From positions 3,224,001 to 3,288,000 of the forward strand of contig NC_070569.1 in assembly GCF_026914185.1 (NCBI RefSeq): 64,000 nucleotides of DNA. The letters are read 5' to 3'. The notes under the pieces are model-generated. The model was not told the DNA's origin, made no database searches, and saw nothing but the letters and a program-made list of their open reading frames with translations. Below are positions 43,262 to 54,627 of the stretch, one piece after another. The stretch comes from Puccinia triticina. Taxonomy: Eukaryota > Basidiomycota > Pucciniomycetes > Pucciniales > Pucciniaceae. The first letter of the stretch is position 1. Each line of letters begins with the position of its first letter. A program made the position numbers and the translations under genes.

Positions 43262-44942
43262 ATGTCTGCTGAGGAGCACCAAGCATCGCATCGGACCCGA
43301 CTGGCCAAGCTCTGGATCCCGTCGTTAGTGGCGGTCTTGATGGCCGCATTCTGGGTGAGTTGGCACGGGCCGGCGGAAGATGCGGATCTACTGACCTGTT
43401 CTCGCCCGGCAGTACCACCGAGGTCGGCCCGGGCACGGCGGCGGGGCCCGAGCGGCGCCCAGATACCTCGTCTCCGGTAGGTGCCCATGCTCGCTCCACG
43501 GCTGTCTCCCCCGCGCCGATCTTCTGTTCTGCAGGCTCGTTCGCATCCTCGTCGCTCTACCTGCTCCGGTACGAGCGCGAAGCCCGCCGGCTGGAAGTCG
43601 TCCGCTCCGTCCCCGGCCACGGCCCGCATCAGTACCTCTACATCGACCGCCCGCGCCACCGCTTGTACGCGACCAGCTGGAGCGAGCCCGCCCGGCTCAG
43701 TGCCTGGTCGATCCTCTCCGAGCAGCCCGGGGGCCCGCCCCGGCTGGCCCTGGTCAACCAGGCTCCCATCAGTTGGTCTCTGCTCCCTCCTAATCCCCCC
43801 CTCCATGTCCCCGGCTTGTTTGCGCCTTCGAGCAGACCAAGGCGTGCATGTGGGCTGATCCTCGCCCGCCGTCCTCCAGCCGCCGTCTCGTCCTACATCT
43901 CCTCCAAGCATGGCCTGCTGCTCTCCGTCGGCGGCCCGACCGGCGAAATCCACAGCCTCGATCCCCTCACCGGCGCCATCGGCGAGAAGCGGCAAGAGCT
44001 GCTCTTCGTCGCTCGGGATGCGCTCGAAAACGAGGACAAGTCTCGCAAAGCACTCGTAAGTTTTCCTGCACTCCTCTCTCTCTCGGTCTAGATCTCGTGA
44101 TGGAATTTTGCGGACAGAGGAACGGAAGCCATGCGATCGAAGTGTCTTCGTTGGACCAAGTATTTGTTCCACATCTGTAAGCCTCACATCGCCTCCCGCT
44201 TCAAAGATCCAGTCGCACTCCTGCTGACATCCGGATCAGAGGACACAACTCGATATGGATGTATAAGTTTGACGTGCAGAAGAAGACACTTGAATTTTCT
44301 GCGGAGGTGAAGAGTCTGCACGCGGAGGATGGGCCTCGACATGCCGTGATTAGCGAGGACGGAGAGAGACTTTATGTGGTCACCGAACACAGTGAGTTCA
44401 CCCTGACTGCAAAAGAAAAGAAAACCTATTCTGAAATACTCCTTGGCCCCTGTGCTGCCAAACAAACGAACCGTCAAGCGTCGAGAGTCGACCTCTACCA
44501 AGTGTCCTCCACGGGCCTCGTCCATCAGGCCTCATCATCCATCCTCGATCCTCCCCACGAGCACCTGCAATACCGCGGCGACACGGTCCGAATCGTGCCC
44601 GCCTCCCTCGTCGACCTGCCGCACGAATACGTCTTCGCGACCACCCGGGGCATCGATCCTTCTCGACCGGGCCTCCTGGCGGTCTTTGAGTACAACACCG
44701 ACACCCAAACGCTCTCTAATCTTCTGCGCTGGGAAACGCCCACCAGCGGCGGGAAGGCGAACGCCATCGAGCTCAGTCATGTCCGCACCGGCCGCAATGT
44801 CCTCGAGCTCGTCCTCACTGACGACCAGCTTGGAGCACTCAGTATCGTGCAATGCGACCTCGATACACTCCAGGTCCAGGTCGTCTCGAGTTGCTTGATT
44901 GATGAGATCGGCGTCGGGGCTAGTCATGCCGTTTGGATTTAG
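43262..44942 (+). CDS. carboxy-cis,cis-muconate cyclase-like / lactonase-family seven-bladed beta-propeller
   Basis: Seven exons (43262-43354, 43413-43476, 43535-43771, 43880-44055, 44118-44176, 44240-44391, 44479-44942) join to 1245 nt, 414 residues. After a membrane-anchor or signal-like N-terminus (LAKLWIPSLVAVLMAAFW) the protein shows propeller blades with family phrases: GHGPHQYLYIDRPRHRLYAT, HGLLLSVGGPTGEIHSL, GHNSIWMYKFD, and the diagnostic DGPRHAVISEDGERLYVVTE, ending EIGVGASHAVWI. Fungal members of PF10282 include the beta-ketoadipate-pathway enzyme that lactonises 3-carboxy-cis,cis-muconate, and relatives of unclear substrate. The hydrophobic N-terminus argues against a purely cytosolic enzyme, so the substrate stays open. 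The last acceptor (44477-44478) was chosen because it alone restores SRVDLYQVSS. Confidence 0.85.
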
Positions 44943-45852
44943 CCTCTTCTCCTTCGTGTACTCAGACACCTCTTACATTCCATTCTTCTTTTAAAGTGTA
45001 ATAATTATTTGATGACATATTGTCCCCACAGACAGAGAAGATCTAACCATGATGGTGTCTCGTTCGGCCCATCACCTGTGCCAACGCTCCTCATCGCCCC
45101 AAAAAATCATCTTCTCTCTTTCTTATGGAGCTTGCGCCCTTGTATAATGTGCATATGTAACCGGTGGAAGATGAATCAGAGACAGGTTGGCAGCAAGAAT
45201 GGGTGCGGATTGGACCTCCCGGCCGGAGAGGATCCCACCGGAGCCCGGCACTCGCCGAGGAAGAACCCTGCTGGCTGGTCGGCAATGACCCATTTTCGTC
45301 GATACCGACGCAAATCATCTTTTTTTGGATGAAGAGTCAAGTCGTCCATGACGGCTTACCATCTGCGGATAGAGCCAGATGGTCCTAGATATCTGTAGCC
45401 AGACGTCTTACAGGGGGTCTTGCGGATCCGTCGGAAACGTTAATGGGTTATACGCATCAGATCTGCAGATTCTGTCCGTCTGGGGCCATCCATAGAAGCC
45501 CATGGTGTGACGGGAACACCAGGCTGAGAAGGAAGATAGTGTGAGCTCCGGACAAGCATTCGACCTTGCAAGAACCATGCAGATTATCTATCGACTGGTC
45601 TGCGAATCGTTGCGAGCAATGAAGGAGGCCTAAAGCTTCGTGTGCTAGACCTAAGGATCTTGAATGGCGAAAGACAAACTCGGCCGGACACACGTCCATC
45701 TCCAGGCCTGCCAGCTGGCATCACTACTCAGTCCCCTTCAGCCCAGGCACTTGACCTCTTCCTTTCCTTTTCCCTCGACAAGACTCTCTCATTCCGCACA
45801 AAGGATAGATATCCGTGTCTCTATTGCCTACCTATCAGCGTGTTTCTTCGAT
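44943..45852. other. intergenic, no gene recognised
   Basis: This is moderately GC-rich sequence between two plus-strand genes. I see no domain, RNA or repeat in it, and short frames are unconvincing. Confidence 0.45.
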
Positions 45853-46803
45853 GGACGAGCCAAAAGTTGAGGTCAGTCTAAAAAAATCCTTTAGGTGTTC
45901 TCTCTCTCAATGAGCCAGAGTGAAGAGCTAAATCATCGAGAGGGTGGATGGATGGAAGATACGCGAAGTGATCCGGGCAACTATCGAGTCTGATGACCCA
46001 GCCGTGACGATTGCAAACATCGAAAAGTATCCAAAACAGCTTCGCTCTCCGAAGCCCAGCCAACGCCCTAATATCTGTCGTATTCTCCTTTCTGAAACCA
46101 GATATTTCACCGACGACGCTCACCTGCATTTCTCGATTTTCAAACAACCTCACGGCAATCGAGGCCGGCGATACCTGCAAGGAATCTATAAACTCTTGTG
46201 ATTAGTTCTCATGTTCAGGCAGCAGATAGCTCTTGAGGGTGGACAGACGAGCCGGCTAACTTTTCGTGATGTCTCCATATGAAAAAAAAAACCGACAGTC
46301 GACTGATCACCACGAACAACAAGATCGAGATCCATTCGGTGATGTTTAGTGAGGATGGTCTGCTTGGAGCGCTTGGTCAGTATCTGCTTCTGCGGGGCAG
46401 GCCTCATCGCAGGCGCGAGTGAAGGCGAGAGATGCTGAGGGTGTGTTCTGGCCGGCCGATGAAGCAGAATGCACCCAGAGTGGACAGCTTCGATTGGGGC
46501 GACTGACGCCGGCGAGCTTCCAGTTCCGCTGCATCCAGCGCCTGGACTTGCGCAAGAACCGCAAGGGCAAGTTCCGCATCCGGCGGTCAGTAAATTCTCC
46601 CGGCGTGGATGCGGCCCCGCATTGAACCGCTCGTTTGTTTCTGTTGCAGTCAACGATACGACCTGTGGGCGGAGGCCGATGGCTCGCGGTGGCCCTTGCC
46701 CCCCGGAGTCGGCTGGATGATCGATCTCCTCTACTGCTTGATGGGCTGGATGATGGGGCTCCTGGGACAGTTCCTTGCGTACCGGGGCTTGCTTAACCTC
46801 TAG
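45853..46803 (+). CDS. hypothetical multi-exon gene, C-terminal exon clearest, unrecognised
   Basis: The clearest coding part is the 3' end: GVFWPADEAECTQSGQ, then FQFRCIQRLDLRKNRKGKF, an intron (about 46588-46650, TGTTGCAG acceptor), and RYDLWAEADGSRWPLPPGVG followed by a hydrophobic segment WMIDLLYCLMGWMMGLLGQFL that is probably membrane-embedded. It ends in TAG at 46801-46803. Upstream pieces (MDEPKVE at 45853, VDGWKIREVIRATIESDD near 45940, KIEIHSVMFSEDGLLGAL near 46330) could be earlier exons, but I could not fix all splice sites. I do not recognise a family. Confidence 0.4.
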
Positions 46804-47380
46804 ACCCTCCATCGCTAGTATTTCCCTTGAGCTATCTATCGAGTTGCAACTCAGACTGCAGCCATCTCATTAAATAAAATTGTGCTGTCATCATCACGAG
46901 CCGATTGTCAAGTTGCATCTTTGCTGTGCAGAAAGAACTTAAGAAGCTTTCCTCCAGAATCATGGTCAGACTGGGTGGAGATCAAACTATGCCCAACAAA
47001 TTCAAGCTTTGCAATTTAGAAAGTCAAAAAAAAAAAAAAGAGTGAAGTGTGCTAAACTAAATACCGATCGCTGGAGATCAACGGAACCTAACGAACACTG
47101 CAACTCGATCACACCGCCCAGTGAGTAATCCACTGATTATGGATGTCGTCATCGGGGTATAAGCACGTGAAAAATTGCCCATTGAAGGGTATTTATATCC
47201 ACTCCACTTGGTGTGGACTGGAAAGCGACGCGGCTCCTTCATCCCTGTTGAGTAAATCACCCCTGTCCTACCCTGGACCCAATATGGTTTTCAGCACCAG
47301 AGTCCATTGGCAACGGACAAGCCAGCTGACTCACATTCTCCACAGAGCAAAACAGAACGCTCAGTTGTGCTGCAGCAGAA
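46804..47380. other. intergenic / 5' region of the NTF2-like gene
   Basis: This holds an AATAAA at 46874 (a candidate poly(A) signal for the preceding gene) and A/T-rich DNA with a poly-A tract at 47027-47038. No other feature is seen. Confidence 0.45.
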
Positions 47381-48512
47381 CTCCGAAGAACACTCGAACG
47401 ATCATGATGAGTGACCATCTCAACGCCACTGGACTCACCGCAGAGGAGTCCAGGAAACTCAGCACTCGCTCGGAGCGCGAGGACGAAAAGACCATCATCC
47501 GATGTCTCAAAGAGGTCAGTCTCACCCTCTTATATCCCGCCGAGACCACTCGAACACCAGGCTCACCCATCTCTCTTCGGGTGCTAGCTTTACAGCTGTA
47601 AACCGTCAGAAAAGTCGTACGAGATGTACGCCGAGAATGCAACCTTCCATGATCCGCTCGTAAGCTTCCCTTCCCCTATCCTTGAGGCGGGAAATCGCCC
47701 TCACCAGATACATATCCATGGATCACCCTGATGCTCTGGTTCTTTCTGGCGAGATTGTAGACGATGGCGACGCCGCTATCGACTATCAAATCCCAGTTCA
47801 ACGGGATGCCGAAGATGTTCAGCAGCTCGACCATCGACAAGTTCGAGCTCCTCCAAAGCCCACCCACCATGCCCACCCCGCCGGGACCCGACCAATTCAC
47901 GGTGATCAATCAGGACGTCACCTGTGGGTCATTTTAGCCACCTTGATGGCGATGCGCTACTGACTCGATGGCGATTGTGCTCGATCGGCTTGCTACAGAC
48001 TATCGCGACGGTAGCAAGTTGAAGACGCTGAATTCGTTGGTTACCTTGGAGAGAGACCCGCAGGGAAAGGTGATCAGGCACACCGAAGAATGGTCCCACG
48101 CCAAGGTCACCGGTATGTCGAGTCTCCACCTCAACGCCAGAGCTCTGTGTCCTGAAAAGCGAACCCCTCTGCACCAGATAAATCGGACGGGTTTCTGGGC
48201 CAGTTGAATGAATGGAGGAAGATAGCGGCGGCCGAAGTGATTGCAAAGTTGGTGCCCGAGGAGCCTCCAAAAGATACCCAAAAGGAGAAGTGATGGGCGG
48301 GATCATCTAGCTGAACGGACTGACAATACTGCTCAAATCCTCGTGCACTGAACTCCGATACTTGACCATTATGTTTTAGCCCTCTCCACCTATATGTAGT
48401 TTGAGCTGTATTCCCACAATCCAAGTTGCGGCACTCAAAAACACAGACACATTTCTCCATTATTTGTCCATGGTTTTTCATCATGAGTCTGACGCTGGGC
48501 CATTGGAGCTTT
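47381..48512. repeat. segmental duplication, copy 1
   Basis: The block from CTCCGAAGAACACTCGAACG to the CATTGGAGCTTT motif recurs at 54881-56213 in the same orientation, about 7.5 kb away, with only scattered differences plus a small deletion in one intron and a 220-bp extra segment in copy 2. It contains all exons of the NTF2-like gene and its 3' flank. Confidence 0.95.
47404..48293 (+). CDS. NTF2/SnoaL-like fold protein, parental copy
   Basis: Five exons (47404-47514, 47588-47659, 47761-47923, 47999-48112, 48178-48293) give 576 nt, 191 residues. The protein matches fungal SnoaL-like/NTF2-fold proteins: an N-terminal helix region, YEMYAENATFHDPL (strand and helix of the cone-shaped fold), SSSTIDKFELLQSPP, VTYYRDGSKLKTLNSLVTLE, and RDPQGKVIRHTEEWSHAKVT, followed by a Glu/Lys-rich tail (VPEEPPKDTQKEK). 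Members of this fold bind small hydrophobic ligands or are enzymes of unknown substrate, so no reaction is assigned. Splice sites were confirmed by the second copy, where all the same sites are kept. Confidence 0.82.
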
Positions 48513-49632
48513 TGGGATGCGGGCGGAGGGCACTCGCATTCAACGACCCCCAGAAACACCCTGAAGAGACCCTTGGTTTCACCTCAGAAGTGAGGCGAGG
48601 TGAAACTGTAACGCTTCCTTCCCCAGCACTTGGTGAGGTGAAACCATAAACACTTCCTGACCCAGCCAAGATCCGCTTCTCATCCAAAACAACCCACTCA
48701 GACTCCACTTCACAAATTCACCCGCCCAGGACCACACCATCATCAATCCGCGGCTGAAATGGGCTCCACTGATGAGCCAGGTATACCTTTTCTCCACTAC
48801 TTTAGTTGTTTGTGACACACAGGCTCACATATTCCTCTTTGTCAAAATACTAAAACCACAAAGACGGTGTTACATACTATGCATTTGCCCGAGCAAGAGG
48901 GACAAAGGACTGGCACCAGCATGTCAAAAATGCTGCACACAAGAACAACATCCAACAGCACTATGAATCGAGGAGGTCAAGGGTACCCCTTGGGAGGCTG
49001 ATCCAACTCCGGAACAGGACAACTGGCAATTCCATGAAAAAGACATTGCTCATGAAGATTGTACATGGGCTAACATGATGGCACTGATTGGGGGACTTAA
49101 CACACAGATGCTTAAACCAGAGACAAATGATTCTTGGCCTCCAGAGTCTGGGGTTTAATATTGACAGCAATTCCATTTGAGTGATGATTCTTGTATGGAA
49201 AACCTCCATACATCACTTTTGCATACTGTGAAAACCCATTCATTAACCTTTCCACATAGGACCTTAAATGAGAGGCAATGGTCATTAATTGGTGTCTATA
49301 CTTTGCCCCTTCCCACACCAAATGTAAGTCTGACTGATCCACCAATGGATGTGTTAATGGTTTATCTGCTTGCTATCTAGATTGAATTTCTTCAGATCAA
49401 AATCCACAATGCATGTTTCACTTGTTACAAATCACAAGACAAAACTTCCCAAGTCATAATCAAACTGCACAACACTGAATCACCAATGCTTGCCTCATGT
49501 TAACTGAAGATTACCCTTCCTATCACCTCCATCTGGCCCCTAACTCAAATTTTACTCAAAAGGAATAATAGAATTCAATGGTTCTTGGTCTTCAGGGTTT
49601 TAAACCCTGCAGCGGCGCAGCCGCCTTGACCT
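48513..49632. other. intergenic with a coding-like remnant
   Basis: Between 48880 and 49380 the minus strand has a coding-like piece (HLRSYVERLMNGFSQYAKVMY then GGFPYKNHHSNGIAVNI) and the plus strand a short Glu/Trp-rich frame. Both end in stops and resemble old TE coding sequence, but no family is certain. A small inverted pair GGTTTCACCT/AGGTGAAAC lies at 48568-48646. The hairpin phrase TGCAGCGGCGCAGCCGCC at 49608-49625 also occurs at 14056. Confidence 0.35.
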
Positions 49633-51243
49633 CTAGTGACAGTTAAATTGCTGATCCAAAATTTTGGGCGGCAATCCGGAAAGAGTAAAGTCATAAGAGA
49701 TGTGTTTATTCCATTTTTTCAATTTGTTTCTGGATGTGTTGTCGGAGTATAAAGTGATGGGAACATTTCTTAAGACTTTTTCCAATAGCTTTTTTTCTCT
49801 ACTCATTTGGAAATGGAATTTCTGAGCCATTTCCCACTTTTTTATCAATTTAAAATAAATAAGACCAAGAAGAATTGTGTCAATAAAACATTGTTGCAGT
49901 GAAATTTGAATATTTTCTCACTGATGATTCTCTTTGCGCAGCAATCCATTAAGTTTAAGCCATTTTTTAACTTGATTTTGTTGTATACTAGTGATAATTC
50001 ATCAACAGAGATGGTTTGCAAAGCTGCATCATCATAAGAAATTTCCGCGGGGTTGGCTGCAACGCGGATTTCAATTTGACTATGATCTGAATTAGATTTT
50101 AAGATTTTTTTGTAGCATCTGGAAAAGAGTGCAGGATTTTCAGTGTGGAAGAAGACAGGAATAACAATTTCTAAATTTTTTGATTGCACCGGTTCAAGTA
50201 TGTAGAAATGTTTTTGATTAGATCTAACCATCTGGACTCAAAGGTCTGCGTTGAGGTGCTTGATCCACTTGGCCAATTGAGAAAGCTTATATATATTGCA
50301 CCTGTGCCCCTCCTCCGGCACAAATTCAAGGTGCGGCGCTACTAGGGGATTCATCAAATCCTGTCAACAACCAACAACCACCCCAAGATTCAGCTCAGTT
50401 CACCAGCTCAGGACGCTCAGGTAAATACTCACGTCGTTGATAAAATCTTTTGGATTTCAATCAAATACCAGCCGAAGAAAGATGGTCTCTCTTTTGACAA
50501 TCTTCCGATCAAAGAGCTTCCTGATATTTGTCCGCATCTGCTGCAAGGCCTCCCATCAAGGGAGCTCAACGTGGTACAGTGTGAACACAACCCGGACTTG
50601 GTGGTACATATTGTAGGATATGAGTTCATGTAAGTATCTGATGAGAAGCAAACCAACAAGATACTGTAATGAAAAGGAACATTGTGTTAAGTCTTTATTT
50701 TCATTATTTTGTAATGAGAATCCAGTTCCTTACTTACCTCTTGGTTTGGGAAGGGATGCCAGGCTGAGTTTTTGGGCTTAACATTTTTTATTATAGCTTC
50801 TTCTTGGCAGGAGAGCAGATTTGAAGCATCCAGACTGGTCTCTTTGGGCTCTGCGCTAACCTGCCCAATTGCAATCCCAATCATATCCATCCAGTTCAAC
50901 TCTCCTTCCTCGTCATCTGACTCCGGCTCCTTGAAAATACTCTTTGGTACATCCTCTTTTTCCATTTCCTTGTTTTCTCTTTCTTCTACGTCCTCCAGAA
51001 AAAGATCTTGATCCTGTCCAATTACTGGCTCTAGGTGAATCAGGTCCTCAACAGTCATTGGCTCCCAATACAAGGCATCACGCGCAGCCCTTTGAGAAGA
51101 CTCTTGATTTTGAATTTCATTTTCTGCACGCACAAGGATTTGATGTCAAGGCCCAAGACAATGTTTTGTCCAGATTGTTGTTGTCCGTCCTTTGCATAGC
51201 CAACACAGGAAATTATTTCCATTAACACCAGGTCTATTAACAA
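49633..51243 (-). pseudogene. remnant of an unrecognised TE-like protein, several broken frames
   Basis: Minus-strand pieces include NEIQNQESSQRAARDALYWE with PMTVEDLIHLEP and an acidic linker ending NSAWHPFPNQE (51133-50690), and a later piece FYILEPVQSKNLEIVIPVFF with LVYNKIKLKNGLNLMDCCAK (50231-49850). Style and spacing suggest a multi-exon transposon protein of the kind abundant in rusts, now interrupted by stops. Between them, on the plus strand (50435-50632), is a neat exon-like frame (KIFWISIKYQPKKDGLSFDN) with a GTAAGT donor. I cannot name the family. Confidence 0.4.
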
Positions 51244-51399
51244 AGTCTTTTCAAAAAAAGAACCAAATAAGTGAGTTTTTTTTTTCTTTTCTGGATGGGA
51301 ACAGACAAAAACAACTCCTGCAGCTCACATCTGAAATTCATGTCGGCCATCTTGCCAACAATCTTTCTCACTATGTTTCTGACCGTTTTCTTTTGTTGA

Positions 51400-53595
51400 A
51401 TTGGAATTGATCTTGATGATCGGGGGAACTCAGCGGTACTGCCGATCAAAAAAGAGTCAGAGTTGGGTAAGCCAGTTTACCCAACCAATTTTTTTTCAAC
51501 ATATTTTTTTTTCACCCCAACAGCCAGCTGACCAGGTTTTATGTCAGCCCAGCCCACTTGAACAACCCGTCCACGTTCTCTGTCAACCCAGCTCACTCAA
51601 TCACTCCGAACCGGTTTTTGGTCAATCCACCTTACTCAATCACTTCCACCATGTTTTATGTCAGCCCACCACCCTTGATCACTCCGACAATCAGCAGTCC
51701 CTGATGTTATCATTGGCTCAACCAAATCTTGCGGGTAATGCAGATCAACTTCTGCATGGGCTGGAAGGTATAAATTTTCTTCCTTTCCCGTCCAAGTGCC
51801 ATCCTCCTCCCTCCTCCCTTCCATCCAATCCAACTGGCTCACATTCCATCCTCATCCACCTCCCTTTTGCCCCCCATGGCCTTGACCATGAATGACCTCC
51901 TCCAAGGTGACTTAAATGATACTGCCAATCATTTCCAGGGCGTTTGTGATTCTATACCCGCGTTGCCAAGTACCAATCCACATCAAACCAGCTCTCCTTC
52001 TACTTTAGAATCAATCACTCCAAAAAATCTATTCCAATCTGCATCAGACAAGTTCGATACACAGATGTCTGATCCATTGTTTCTCCCCACCGCCTATCCA
52101 ACCATTGAGAACCCCGTTGCCAGTATAACCATTGATATCTCCACCTCCAATTTCAACATCAAACATGTGATCTCTGAACTTCAAGCAAAATTGAAGCTTG
52201 ATCCAGAGCATTTGATCATTGCTTCTTGAACTAGCAAGGTAAGCTAATCACATCCTACATATCTCGACCACCATCCTACACATTCCAGATTTCTTCCATG
52301 TTGATCCTGCGCTAACTATTGGCTCCTCTCCTTTGAACCAGTGCGCTCCTGAGGCCAGAAACGTGAATGTGATATTTGAGCAGGCGGCCTTCCATCAGCT
52401 CGCCCTTGCTGCTTGCTTGCCCTTGACTTTCAATCACGTTTACAATGAGGGATTCAAGCTAAGCAGCAACATCCCTCCCCTTCCCTATTGCCCAAAGCGC
52501 TGCACATCCTTGTTGCTAATCAGAAGTCTTTCACAGAATTTTGTGCAATCATGTGCTTGCATAACCCTGATGAACCCAACAATTGAGGTGTACTCAAACA
52601 ACCCCAATCACAATGGGGCCCTCCCCAGGACTTTATACTTCCTCACCTTTGTAAGTCGGCACATTTTCTTTTTCTCAATCCTTAACTAACATTAAAGATC
52701 AACTGGAAACCCTCAGGATGCCATTGATCACCAACCCAAGAATTGGAAATACAATTGCCTGTCTCCTGCACAGCTTCTTGATGAACCAATGGCACTTGAA
52801 CCCTATTGGGACACGGTCGGCAAGCTCCTCAAGCACCAAAGGAGCAACTTATGCGCCTTGGTAAGCATGCACATATCTCCCCACCCCTCTGTAATGGTAC
52901 TGACTTTTCTTTGTTCTTGACAGCTCTTGAAAAACATCCTTGAAACCCAGAGGGTGACTATCAAGGGGCCCGTTCCCAATCAACACGCAATGCTAACTGC
53001 TGTAAGTGTCTCTTTCTTCTCCTTAATTTTTATTAACCATTGATATTGATTCTTGGAACCCATCATTTAGATCTACCAAGACCTCCCACCGCGAGGGAAA
53101 AAAATGATGGCAGCTGAAATTCAACTTCAAGTGAATAACAACTGGGCAATGCAAATCTGCATGAGCTACAAACAATTTGTTATGGTACATTACTATGTCC
53201 ATATATCCAAGAAGACCTCTCAATGCCTCGAGATCAACAAACGCCTGGCCATTCCCCAAGGCTCTTCCAGTGAATTTAAACAGCAGTAAGTTTTTAATGT
53301 TACTTCCTCACTGATTGATAATGCTCTCATTTACTAACCTCAGCTCTTATCTTTCCCCCACAAGACATGCACAACCCGTCTTGGAAAAAGACCACAAGTT
53401 GTTCTCGCATTTCAGGAACTATCTCAAAATCCCAAAGGAGGAATTCACCGTCCCAACCCTCAAGAACGTCCGTGACGCGCTTGCCAACGCTGCCGCTGCC
53501 CATAGTATTCTTTGCCATCTTCATTATTTTTCCCCTCCCCCTATTTCTCTCCTCACCATTATTGTCAAGCTCCATCATCCTGTACTCCAATCCTG
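51400..53595 (+). CDS. unrecognised multi-exon coding region, possibly fragmented
   Basis: Several plus-strand segments look like exons joined by short GT-AG introns: 51879-52229 (MNDLLQGDLNDTANHF, NIKHVISELQAKLKLDPEH), 52310-52650 (NVNVIFEQAAFHQLALAACL, NNPNHNGALPRTLYF), 52713-52860 (DAIDHQPKNWKYNCLSPAQL), 52924-53000, 53072-53285 (IYQDLPPRGKKMMAAEIQLQ) and 53360-53530 (EFTVPTLKNVRDALANAA). A stop at 52227-52229 breaks the first join. No domain is recognised. It may be a rust-specific repetitive gene family or a decayed element. Confidence 0.4.
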
Positions 53596-53740
53596 TGGGT
53601 TTTCCTGAAAAAGAAAACCCGCGGTGTGTTATGATCTTGCCGGTTTTCCTGAAAAAGAATGTCCGTCAGATCCCATGCTAGAAATTAATCAGCTCTGCGG
53701 GTTTTCCTGAAAAAGAAAACCTGTCGTATGTTATTCTAGC
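53590..53740. repeat. three copies of a GGGTTTTCCTGAAAAAGAAAACCCGC semi-palindrome
   Basis: The unit G(G/C)GGTTTTCCTGAAAAAGAA occurs at about 53597, 53640 and 53698. Two of the three copies can pair their own ends (GGGTTTTC with GAAAACCC). Confidence 0.8.
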
Positions 53741-53849
53741 AAACAACAAAAAGAATTGGCCCGTAATTCCCACTTTTTTTTAACACTTGTGTTGCCTTGC
53801 TTGACATCGGGGTCATCCCAACAACAAACCACTGTGTGACAGATCAGCC

Positions 53850-54110
53850 AACCGCGGAAATTGCGCAGGCCAGGCGTCAAGTCTGCGCAAGGCAATTATG
53901 TCGCGCCGGCCTTGCGCAAGGGGATATGCCGATGTACTGCTGTTGCGCAGGCCCTGCATTGAGGAATTTGGTTGGCATTTCCTTGACGGAGGCCCTGTGT
54001 CAAGGAAATGCCAACACAATTGCTCGACACAGGGCCTCTGTCAATAAAATGCCATAATTGGCGAACCTTGACGCAGGGCCTCTGTCAAGGAAGTGCCAAC
54101 GGCGGCGCCA
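53850..54110. repeat. inverted-repeat cluster GGCCCTGTGTCAAGGAAATGCC
   Basis: The words TGGCATTTCCTTGACGGAGG and CCTCTGTCAAGGAAGTGCCAAC (near-complements) and several TTGCGCAGGCC/GGCCTTGCGCAA pairs alternate here. The layout resembles the hairpin interiors of the family-B elements and may be the interior of the hAT-like remnant that follows. Confidence 0.6.
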
Positions 54111-54179
54111 CTTGCCTTCCGCGTAGAGACATCACGTTGGCCACCAAAGCAAATTGGTGGCGTTGGGGGGGGGGCGCCG

Positions 54180-54440
54180 GCTTTGGTTTCTGACCCGACG
54201 GGTCTCGGGTCGACCCAACCTATTAGGCACCAAAAACACCCAAATTTACTGTTGGAGGCATTGTAGTTGGGTCGCAGGCGGATCCGGTTGGAAAATAGGC
54301 TACCCGAACCCAACCCAAAAGTCTAGCGGGTCTGTGGCGGGTCGGGTCAAAAACCAGTTTTTGAGACAAAAGCCCAGACCCGACACGGGTCGGGTACCCG
54401 GCGGGTCACCCCGACCCACTTTCAACAGCTTTCAACCCTA
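54180..54440. mobile_element. family-A hAT remnant (GGGTCGGG-rich end)
   Basis: CTGACCCGACGGGTCTCGGG at the left and a right end ...CCCCGACCCACTTTCAACAGC then TTTCAACCCTA match the subterminal style and terminus of family A. No coding region or clear target duplication is visible. A poly-T tract follows at 54447-54467. Confidence 0.65.
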
Positions 54441-54627
54441 GATCTTTTTTTTTTTTTTTTTTTTTAAAGTGCAGATTTGATTTGACATTGCGCACTACAA
54501 CCAACCGGTCAGGGTTGTTCAGTTGGGACATAAAAATGCTGCTCAGTTGTCTTTTTCTTTGTAGGGCAGGATAATTTATTATTTCCTCCCGTATTTGAAG
54601 CAGCTAAAAGTCATAGTCCTACCAATC

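Noticed and set aside
43216..44187. 323-codon minus-strand frame opposite the CMLE-like gene
   Set aside because: The plus strand gives seven exons that join in frame to a recognised beta-propeller; the minus frame is a GC-rich shadow.
46186..46812. 208-codon minus-strand frame
   Set aside because: It is antisense to the plus-strand hypothetical gene, whose exon pair has sensible splice sites and a membrane segment; the minus frame shows no domain.
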